A stretch of 18,416 nt of DNA from positions 1 to 18,416 of the forward strand of contig NW_022204917.1 in NCBI RefSeq assembly GCF_008831285.2, read 5' to 3'. Below, one piece after another: positions 9,676 to 18,416 of the stretch. Made by a program: the position numbers and the translations under genes. The notes under the pieces are model-generated. The model did not search any database, was not told the origin of the DNA, and saw only the letters and a program-made list of their open reading frames with translations. Numbering within the stretch: position 1 is the first letter of the stretch; every line of letters begins with the position of its first letter. The stretch is from Nymphaea colorata. Lineage: Eukaryota; Streptophyta; Magnoliopsida; Nymphaeales; Nymphaeaceae.

Positions 9676-10591
9676 GGTATTGGAATCACAAGTTCGTATC
9701 AGTACGAGTGGTATTTAAGTGATTCATTTGATCACACATATTTGATTGAATGTAGTTAACTTGTTGTTGCATCTATATTGAATGATTTAGTGGATTGAAA
9801 TCTCAAGTTTGTATGAAAACAAATAAGATTCAAGTCGTTCATTTGCGCGCTTATAGTGTATCTAATGCGTTTCACTTGTTATTACATCTATAAGGACTAA
9901 CTTAAATGATTTAAATCACAAGTTCATATAGATACAAATGGGGTTTATGCTATAGTTTGATCCCTTGTAGTTTCACCCGTATTGATACAAACATGTGATT
10001 TCATTCCTTAGATCCTTGCTATTGTTGTTACATTTATAGTGAACTTTCTAAGGGATTTAAAGCACAAGTTCGTCTAAATACGAGTGGGATGTAAGCGATT
10101 CATTTGATCAAGTTATGCATATTCAATTAAATATGTGTGATCGAATGAATCACTTAAATCCCACTCTATTGATGCGTACTTGTGAATTCAATCCCTTGGA
10201 TCATTCACAATATACATCAGATTTATGTCCATATGAATTGGTGATTTCAATTACTTAAATCATTCCTTATACATATCATAACAAGTAAAACACAATAGAT
10301 TAACCATAAAAGATCAAATGAACCACTTCAATTTCATTCATTTTCATGCAAACTTGTGATTTAAATCCACTAAATCATTCAACGTGGATGTAGCAACAAG
10401 TTAATCACATTCAATGAAATATGCGTGCCTAGATGAATCGCTTAAATCCCACTCGTATTGATACAAACTTGTAATTTCAATTCATTGGATCCCTACTATT
10501 GATGTAACTACAAGTTCAACTCATTGGATTATCTACAAGAGATCAAAGTAATGCATAGATCTCATTTGCATCCATTTGAACTTGTGATTTC

Positions 10592-10606
10592 AATCAACAA
10601 AATCAT
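10592..10606. other. 228-bp deletion junction of the short variant (unit 7)
   Basis: The join lies within AAATCA, shared by two same-orientation subunits (924-929 and 1152-1157 in unit 1 coordinates). The loss is 228 bp, exactly two 114-bp subunits, so it looks like recombination between subunits in register. The same join occurs at about 7390-7402 (unit 5) and 15513-15528 (unit 10). Confidence 0.88.
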
Positions 10607-10799
10607 TCAACATGCATGTTTAAGCACATTCACGCATTAGTTTTTTATTCAAGTCATTCAATTGATCCCTAATGTGTTTCACCGTTTATTACTTTTATAA
10701 AGAACGTTTAAATGATTGAAATCACACAAGTTCATATAGATAAAAATGGGATCTATGCATTAGTTTATCCCTAATAGTTAATCGAAAGAATTCAATCTG

Positions 10800-10812
10800 T
10801 CGTTACGCGATA
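10800..10812. other. 11-bp deletion of the short variant (unit 7)
   Basis: Long units read GTTACATCTATAGTACGCG; here the sequence is GTTACGCG. The lost 11 bases are bounded by TAC on both sides, the usual mark of a slippage or short-homology loss. It occurs only together with the 228-bp loss, at about 7600 (unit 5) and 15724 (unit 10), so the two events are linked in one lineage. Confidence 0.88.
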
Positions 10813-11156
10813 TAAGCGATTGAAATCAGTTGTTTGTATAAACATTAGTCGAATTTAAGTGAGTCATTTGATCACACATATTTAATTGAATGTTTTTAAC
10901 TTATTAATACATCCATTTTGAATGATTCATTTGATCGAAATCACAAGTTTGTGTGAGAATGAACAAGATTCAAGTGGTTAATTTGCTCCCATATATTTAA
11001 TCTAATCTGTTTCACTTGTTATTACATGTGTAATGAACGGTTTAAATGATTGAAATCACAAGTTCTTATGGATACAAGTGGGATCTATGCTTTTGTTTGA
11101 TCCATTTTACTTAATTCAATGAGTTTAACTTGTTATATTTATAGTGAATGACCTAA

Positions 11157-12878
11157 GGTATTGAAATCACAAGTTCGTATCAGTACGAGTGGTATTTAAG
11201 TAATTCATTTGATCACACATATTTGATTGAATGTACTTAACTTGTTGTTGCATTTATATTGAATGATTTAGTGGATTGAAATCTCAAGTTTGTATGAAAA
11301 CAAATAAGATTCAAGTCGTTCATTTGCGCGCTTATAGTGTATCTAATGAATTTCACTTGTTATTACATCTATAATGACTAACTTAAATGATTTAAATCAC
11401 AAGTTCATATAGATACAAATGGGGTTTATGCTATAGTTTGATCCCTTGTAGTTTCACCCGTATTGATACAAACATGTGATTTCATTCCCTTAGATCCTTG
11501 CTATTGTTGTTACATTTATAGTGAACTTTCTAAGGGATTTAAAGCAAAAGTTCGTCTAAATACGAGTGGGATGTAAGCGATTCATTTGATCAAGTTATGC
11601 ATATTCAATTAAATATGTGTGATCGAATGAATCACTTAAATCCCACATCTATTGATGCGTACTTGTGAATTCAATCCCTTGGATCATTCACAATATACAT
11701 CAGATTTATGTCCATATGAATTGGTGATTTCAATTACTTAAATCATTCCTTATACATATCATAACAAGTAAAACACAATAGATTAACCATAAAAGATCAA
11801 ATGAACCACTTCAATTTCATTCATTTTCATGCAAACTTGTGATTTAAATCCACTAAATCATTCAACGTGGATGTAGCAACAAGTTAATCACATTCAATGA
11901 AATATGCGTGCCTAGATGAATCGCTTAAATCCACTCGTATTGATACAAACTTGTAATTTCAATTCATTGGATCCCTACTATTGATGTAACTACAAGTTCA
12001 ACTCATTGGATTATCTACAAGAGATCAAAGTAATGCATAGATCTCATTTGCATCCATTTGAACTTGTGATTTCAATCAACAAAATCAATCATTGTACATG
12101 TAATAACAAGTAAACGCATTAAGGTAATGATAAGCGATCAAACGAACGACTTGAATCTCAATTTTTTTCATATAAACTTTTAGTTTCAACCATTTAAATC
12201 ATTCATTATAGATGTAAAAACTAGCGAAACATATTATATTAACTAAAATACAACAAGTAAATCACTTAAATGTCATTTATGGTCATTTAAGCTTGTGATT
12301 TCAATCCACTAAATCATTCAACATGCATGTTTAAGCACATTCACGCATTAGTTTTTTATTCAAGTCATTCAATTGATCCCTAATGTGTTTCACCGTTTAT
12401 TACTTTTATAAAGAACGTTTAAATGATTGAAATCACACAAGTTCATATAGTTAAAAATGGGATCTATGCATTAGTTTCATCCCTAATAGTTAATCGAAAG
12501 AATTCAATCTGTCGTTACATCTATAGTACGCGATATAAGCGATTGAAATCAGTTGTTTGTATAGACATTAGTCGAATTTAAGTGAGTCATTTGATCACAC
12601 ATATTTAATTGAATGTTTTTAACTTATTAATACATCCATTTTGAATGATTCATTTGATCGAAATCACAAGTTTGTGTGAGAATGAACAAGATTCAAGTGG
12701 TTAATTTGCTCCCATATATTTAATCTAATCTGTTTCACTTGTTATTACATGTGTAATGAACGGTTTAAATGATTGAAATCACAAGTTCTTATGGATACAA
12801 GTGGGATCTATGCTTTTGTTTGATCCTTTTACTTAATTCAATGAGTTTAACTTGTTATATTTATAGTGAATGACCTAA
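11157..12878 (+). repeat. Satellite unit 8 (full length, 1722 bp)
   Basis: A full unit that pairs closely with unit 11. Shared states are GTAATTC near 11201, CATTTATATTG near 11251, AATGAATTTC near 11346, AGCAAAAG (11543), CCACATCTA, GTAAAAACTAGCG near 12214, CACGCATTAG and TATAGACATTAG near 12561. Of these, TATAGACATTAG occurs only in units 8 and 11; other units read TATAAACATTAG. It follows short unit 7 just as unit 11 follows short unit 10. It has the full set of forward and reverse subunits and the AAGCTTGTG landmark (12290) that the short variants lack. Confidence 0.95.
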
Positions 12879-14596
12879 GGTATTGAAATCACAAGTTCGT
12901 ATCAGTACGAGTGGTATTTAAGTGATTCATTTGATCACACATATTTGATTGAATGTACTTAACTTGTTGTTGCATTATATTGAATGATTTAGTGGATTGA
13001 AATCTCAAGTTTGTATGAAAACAAATAAGATTCAAGTCGTTCATTTGCGCGCTTATAGTGTATCTAATGGTTTCACTTGTTATTACATCTATAATGACTA
13101 ACTTAAATGATTTAAATCACAAGTTCATATAGATACAAATGGGGTTTATGCTATAGTTTGATCCCTTGTAGTTTCACCCGTATTGATACAAACATGTGAT
13201 TTCATTCCCTTAGATCCTTGCTATTGTTGTTACATTTATAGTGAACTTTCTAAGGGATTTAAAGCACAAGTTCGTCTAAATACGAGTGGGATGTAAGCGA
13301 TTCATTTGATCAAGTTATGCATATTCAATTAAATATGTGTGATCGAATGAATCACTTAAATCCCACTCTATTGATGCGTACTTGTGAATTCAATCCCTTG
13401 GATCATTCACAATATACATCAGATTTATGTCCATATGAATTGGTGATTTCAATTACTTAAATCATTCCTTATACATATCATAACAAGTAAAACACAATAG
13501 ATTAACCATAAAAGATCAAATGAACCACTTCAATTTCATTCATTTTCATGCAAACTTGTGATTTAAATCCACTAAATCATTCAACGTGGATGTAGCAACA
13601 AGTTAATCACATTCAATGAAATATGCGTGCCTAGATGAATCGCTTAAATCCACTCGTATTGATACAAACTTGTAATTTCAATTCATTGGATCCCTACTAT
13701 TGATGTAACTACAAGTTCAACTCATTGGATTATCTACAAGAGATCAAAGTAATGCATAGATCTCATTTGCATCCATTTGAACTTGTGATTTCAATCAACA
13801 AAATCAATCATTGTACATGTAATAACAAGTGAAACGCATTAAGGTAATGATAAGCGATCAAACGAACGACTTGAATCTCAATTTTTTCATATAAACTTTT
13901 AGTTTCAACCATTTAAATCATTCATTATAGATGTAATAACCAGCGAAACATATTATATTAACTAAAATACAACAAGTAAATCACTTAAATGTCATTTATG
14001 GTCATTTAAGCTTGTGATTTCAATCCACTAAATCATTCAACATGCATGTTTAAGCACATTCATGCGTTAGTTTTTTATTCAAGTCATTCAATTGATCCCT
14101 AATGTGTTTCACCGTTTATTACTTTTATAAAGAACGTTTAAATGATTGAAATCACACAAGTTCATATAGTTAAAAATGGATCTATGCATTAGTTTCATCC
14201 CTAATAGTTAATCGAAAGAATTCAATCTGTCGTTACATCTATAGTACGCGATATAAGCGATTGAAATCAGTTGTTTGTATAAACATTAGTCGAATTTAAG
14301 TGAGTCATTTGATCACACATATTTAATTGAATGTTTTTAACTTATTAATACATCCATTTTGAATGATTCATTTGATCGAAATCACAAGTTTGTGTGAGAA
14401 TGAACAAGATTCAAGTGGTTAATTTGCTCCCATATATTTAATCTAATCTGTTTCACTTGTTATTACATGTGTAATGAACGGTTTAAATGATTGAAATCAC
14501 AAGTTCTTATGGATACAAGTGGGATCTATGCTTTTGTTTGATCCTTTTACTTAATTCAATGAGTTTAACTTGTTATATTTATAGTGAATGACCTAA
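12879..14596 (+). repeat. Satellite unit 9 (full length, 1718 bp)
   Basis: A full unit of the AGCACAAG, GTAATAACCAGCG, CATGCGTTAG type, like unit 3. Private states are TTGCATTATATTG near 12970 (one base short, also in unit 6), AATGGTTTC near 13067 (others have AATGCGTTTC or AATGAATTTC) and AAAATGGATC near 14172. It shares CCACTCTATTG near 13363 with the short units 7 and 10. It is the third member of the 4921-bp block 9676-14596. Confidence 0.95.
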
Positions 14597-16077
14597 GGTA
14601 TTGGAATCACAAGTTCGTATCAGTACGAGTGGTATTTAAGTGATTCATTTGATCACACATATTTGATTGAATGTAGTTAACTTGTTGTTGCATCTATATT
14701 GAATGATTTAGTGGATTGAAATCTCAAGTTTGTATGAAAACAAATAAGATTCAAGTCGTTCATTTGCGCGCTTATAGTGTATCTAATGCGTTTCACTTGT
14801 TATTACATCTATAAGGACTAACTTAAATGATTTAAATCACAAGTTCATATAGATACAAATGGGGTTTATGCTATAGTTTGATCCCTTGTAGTTTCACCCG
14901 TATTGATACAAACATGTGATTTCATTCCTTAGATCCTTGCTATTGTTGTTACATTTATAGTGAACTTTCTAAGGGATTTAAAGCACAAGTTCGTCTAAAT
15001 ACGAGTGGGATGTAAGCGATTCATTTGATCAAGTTATGCATATTCAATTAAATATGTGTGATCGAATGAATCACTTAAATCCCACTCTATTGATGCGTAC
15101 TTGTGAATTCAATCCCTTGGATCATTCACAATATACATCAGATTTATGTCCATATGAATTGGTGATTTCAATTACTTAAATCATTCCTTATACATATCAT
15201 AACAAGTAAAACACAATAGATTAACCATAAAAGATCAAATGAACCACTTCAATTTCATTCATTTTCATGCAAACTTGTGATTTAAATCCACTAAATCATT
15301 CAACGTGGATGTAGCAACAAGTTAATCACATTCAATGAAATATGCGTGCCTAGATGAATCGCTTAAATCCCACTCGTATTGATACAAACTTGTAATTTCA
15401 ATTCATTGGATCCCTACTATTGATGTAACTACAAGTTCAACTCATTGGATTATCTACAAGAGATCAAAGTAATGCATAGATCTCATTTGCATCCATTTGA
15501 ACTTGTGATTTCAATCAACAAAATCATTCAACATGCATGTTTAAGCACATTCACGCATTAGTTTTTTATTCAAGTCATTCAATTGATCCCTAATGTGTTT
15601 CACCGTTTATTACTTTTATAAAGAACGTTTAAATGATTGAAATCACACAAGTTCATATAGATAAAAATGGGATCTATGCATTAGTTTTATCCCTAATAGT
15701 TAATCGAAAAATTCAATCTGTCGTTACGCGATATAAGCGATTGAAATCAGTTGTTTGTATAAACATTAGTCGAATTTAAGTGAGTCATTTGATCACACAT
15801 ATTTAATTGAATGTTTTTAACTTATTAATACATCCATTTTGAATGATTCATTTGATCGAAATCACAAGTTTGTGTGAGAATGAACAAGATTCAAGTGGTT
15901 AATTTGCTCCCATATATTTAATCTAATCTGTTTCACTTGTTATTACATGTGTAATGAACGGTTTAAATGATTGAAATCACAAGTTCTTATGGATACAAGT
16001 GGGATCTATGCTTTTGTTTGATCCATTTTACTTAATTCAATGAGTTTAACTTGTTATATTTATAGTGAATGACCTAA
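14597..16077 (+). repeat. Satellite unit 10 (short variant, 1481 bp)
   Basis: The third short variant, almost a copy of unit 7 and of exactly the same length. It has the 228-bp loss near 15513-15528, the 11-bp loss near 15724, TTGGAATC at the start, GTAGTTAAC near 14673 and ATAAGGACTAAC near 14811. The distance from the start of unit 7 to the start of unit 10 is 4921 bp, which is the candidate third-level period. It lacks the AAGCTTGTG landmark because the deleted pair of subunits contained it. Confidence 0.95.
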
Positions 16078-17797
16078 GGTATTGAAATCACAAGTTCGTA
16101 TCAGTACGAGTGGTATTTAAGTAATTCATTTGATCACACATATTTGATTGAATGTACTTAACTTGTTGTTGCATTTATATTGAATGATTTAGTGGATTGA
16201 AATCTCAAGTTTGTATGAAAACAAATAAGATTCAAGTCGTTCATTTGCGCGCTTATAGTGTATCTAATGAATTTCACTTGTTATTACATCTATAATGACT
16301 AACTTAAATGATTTAAATCACAAGTTCATATAGATACAAATGGGGTTTATGCTATAGTTTGATCCCTTGTATTTCACCCGTATTGATACAAACATGTGAT
16401 TTCATTCCCTTAGATCCTTGCTATTGTTGTTACATTTATAGTGAACTTTCTAAGGGATTTAAAGCAAAAGTTCGTCTAAATACGAGTGGGATGTAAGCGA
16501 TTCATTTGATCAAGTTATGCATATTCAATTAAATATGTGTGATCGAATGAATCACTTAAATCCCACATCTATTGATGCGTACTTGTGAATTCAATCCCTT
16601 GGATCATTCACAATATACATCAGATTTATGTCCATATGAATTGGTGATTTCAATTACTTAAATCATTCCTTATACATATCATAACAAGTAAAACACAATA
16701 GATTAACCATAAAAGATCAAATGAACCACTTCAATTTCATTCATTTTCATGCAAACTTGTGATTTAAATCCACTAAATCATTCAACGTGGATGTAGCAAC
16801 AAGTTAATCACATTCAATGAAATATGCGTGCCTAGATGAATCGCTTAAATCTCACTCGTATTGATACAAACTTGTAATTTCAATTCATTGGATCCCTACT
16901 ATTGATGTAACTACAAGTTCAACTCATTGGATTATCTACAAGAGATCAAAGTAATGCATAGATCTCATTTGCATCCATTTGAACTTGTGATTTCAATCAA
17001 CAAAATCAATCATTGTACATGTAATAACAAGTGAAACGCATTAAGGTAATGATAAGCGATCAAACGAACGACTTGAATCTCAATTTTTTTCATATAAACT
17101 TTTAGTTTCAACCATTTAAATCATTCATTATAGATGTAAAAACTAGCGAAACATATTATATTAACTAAAATACAACAAGTAAATCACTTAAATGTCATTT
17201 ATGGTCATTTAAGCTTGTGATTTCAATCCACTAAATCATTCAACATGCATGTTTAAGCACATTCACGCATTAGTTTTTTATTCAAGTCATTCAATTGATC
17301 CCTAATGTGTTTCACCGTTTATTACTTTTATAAAGAACGTTTAAATGATTGAATCACACAAGTTCATATAGTTAAAAATGGGATCTATGCATTAGTTTCA
17401 TCCCTAATAGTTAATCGAAAGAATTCAATCTGTCGTTACATCTATAGTACGCGATATAAGCGATTGAAATCAGTTGTTTGTATAGACATTAGTCGAATTT
17501 AAGTGAGTCATTTGATCACACATATTTAATTGAATGTTTTTAACTTATTAATACATCCATTTTGAATGATTCATTTGATCGAAATCACAAGTTTGTGTGA
17601 GAATGAACAAGATTCAAGTGGTTAATTTGCTCCCATATATTTAATCTAATCTGTTTCACTTGTTATTACATGTGTAATGAACGGTTTAAATGATTGAAAT
17701 CACAAGTTCTTATGGATACAAGTGGATCTATGCTTTTGTTTGATCCATTTACTTAATTCAATAGTTTAACTTGTTTATATTTATAGTGAATGACTAA
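16078..17797 (+). repeat. Satellite unit 11 (full length, 1720 bp)
   Basis: Near twin of unit 8, with the diagnostic TATAGACATTAG near 17481, GTAAAAACTAGCG near 17136, AGCAAAAG (16463) and AATGAATTTC near 16266. The few differences from unit 8 are mostly single-base indels: CTTGTATTTCAC near 16367, AAGTGAAACGC near 17030 and GATTGAATCAC near 17347. From about 17720 a run of one-base changes begins: GTGGATCTA, CAATAGTTT, TTGTTTATAT, TGACTAAGG. This run continues into the final partial unit. Confidence 0.95.
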
Positions 17798-18416
17798 GGT
17801 ATTGAAATCACAAGTTCGTATCAGTACGAGTGGTATTTAAGTAATTCATTTGATCACACATATTTGATTGAATGTACTTAACTTGTTGTTGCATTTATAT
17901 GGAATGATTTAGTGGATTGAAATCTCAAGTTTGTATGAAAACAAATAAGATTAAGTCGTTCATTTGCGGCGCTTATAGTGTACTAATGAATTTCACTTGT
18001 TATTACATCTATAATGATAACTTAAATGATTTAAATCACAAGTTCATATAGATACAAATGGGGTTTATGCTATAGTTTGATCCCTTGTAGTTTCACCCGT
18101 ATTGATACAAACATGTGATTTCATTCCCTTAGATCCTTGCTATTGTTGTTACATTTATAGTGAACTTTCTAAGGGATTTAAAGCACAAGTTCGTCTAAAT
18201 ACGAGTGGGATGTAAGCGATTCATTTGATCAAAGTTATGCATATTCAATTAAATATGTGTGATCGAATGAATCACTTAAATCCCACCTCTATTGATGCGT
18301 ACTTGTGAATTCAATCCCTTGGATCATTCCAATATACATCAGATTTATGTCCATATGAATTGGTGATTTCAATTACTTAAATCATTCCTTATACATATCA
18401 TAACAAGTAAAACACA
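17798..18416 (+). repeat. Satellite unit 12 (partial, first 619 bp)
   Basis: Cut off by the window edge after AAGTAAAACACA. The first ~200 bp match units 8 and 11 (GTAATTC near 17842, CATTTATAT, AATGAATTTC near 17985). By 18182 it has AGCACAAG and at 18283 CCACCTCTA, the states of unit 3. A type switch therefore probably lies between about 17990 and 18182. It differs at its 5' end from unit 9, its positional counterpart in the preceding three-unit block. It has many one-base indels: TTGCGGCGCTT (breaking the otherwise constant GCGCGC), GATTAAGTCG, GTGTACTAATG, AATGATAAC, TCAAAGTTATG and CATTCCAATA. Confidence 0.93.

Larger units (their letters stand above)
9676..11156 (+). repeat. Satellite unit 7 (short variant, 1481 bp)
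   Basis: A short variant nearly identical to unit 10. It has both defining deletions, 228 bp near 10592-10606 and 11 bp near 10803. It also has TTGGAATC at the start, GTAGTTAAC near 9752, ATAAGGACTAAC near 9890, CATTCCTTAG near 10002 (one C fewer than most units) and CCACTCTATTG near 10161. The visible differences from unit 10 are few: AGTTTATCCC against AGTTTTATCCC, and CGAAAGAATT against CGAAAAATT. It starts the block 7-8-9, which is followed by 10-11-12 in the same order. Confidence 0.95.
1..18416. repeat. Tandem satellite array of a ~1.72-kb higher-order unit
   Basis: The window is filled from edge to edge by one tandemly repeated unit, with no unique flank on either side. Landmarks recur once per unit in fixed order: GGTATTG after CCTAA, TTGCGCGCTTAT, CAACGTGGATG, CATAGATCTCAT, TACGCGATATAAG. 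Full units are 1715-1722 bp; four are shorter through internal deletions. Between units most stretches are identical for tens to hundreds of bases. Stops are frequent in all frames and no frame stays open for a gene-sized length, so the array is non-coding. The composition is AT-rich, with scattered conserved CG dinucleotides. Such arrays are known from eukaryotic heterochromatin and centromeres; that location is inferred. I do not recognise the satellite family, and a plant host is only a guess. Confidence 0.97.

Noticed and set aside
1-18416. CRISPR array.
   Set aside because: Repeats are 114 bp and 1.72 kb with diverged or near-identical neighbours. There are no short constant repeats separated by unique spacers, and no cas genes.
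1-18416. Tandem retrotransposon or terminal-repeat element.
   Set aside because: No open frames for reverse transcriptase, integrase or transposase, no primer-binding site or polypurine tract recognised, and no unique interior between the repeats.

Overview
The whole window is one non-coding, AT-rich satellite DNA array. No protein gene, rRNA, tRNA, CRISPR array or transposon-coding region is visible. A long unit of about 1.72 kb is repeated head to tail from the first base to the last. There are eleven complete units and a twelfth cut off by the window edge. Phasing on the recurrent GGTATTG after CCTAA, units start at 1, 1716, 3437, 5156, 6477, 7955, 9676, 11157, 12879, 14597, 16078 and 17798. 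Their lengths are 1715, 1721, 1719, 1321, 1478, 1721, 1481, 1722, 1718, 1481, 1720 and 619 (partial). This points to heterochromatin of a eukaryotic nuclear genome (centromeric, pericentromeric, subtelomeric, or on a B or sex chromosome). A plant is plausible from the style of the repeat, but nothing in the sequence fixes the taxon, and I do not recognise the family.

The 1.72-kb unit is itself composite. It consists of about 15 diverged copies of a subunit of about 114 bp. Each copy is marked by GAAATCACAAGTT at its head, CATTTGATC in the middle and CACTTGTTATTACATCTAT toward its tail. Eight copies run forward and seven run in reverse complement, grouped into a forward block and a reverse block. 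Each unit is therefore a very large imperfect inverted repeat with two orientation switches. One is a head-out palindrome at 387-509 in unit 1. The other is a tail junction at about 1139-1273. The subunits are strongly diverged from one another, while the 1.72-kb units are nearly identical, which is the signature of a higher-order repeat.

A third level lies above this. Three units (5, 7, 10) share the same two deletions, 228 bp and 11 bp, and shared point markers, so they are copies of one short variant. Each is followed by a long unit carrying another shared marker set (6, 8, 11). Units 7-8-9 (4921 bp) are followed by 10-11-12 in the same order, which suggests amplification in blocks of two or three units. 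Unit 4 has an independent deletion of about 394 bp. Units 6 and 12 look like mosaics of two unit types.

Most differences between units are single-base insertions or deletions. They are densest in the last 700 bases and in unit 1, so some of them may be sequencing or assembly error. The layout also depends on correct assembly of a highly repetitive region.
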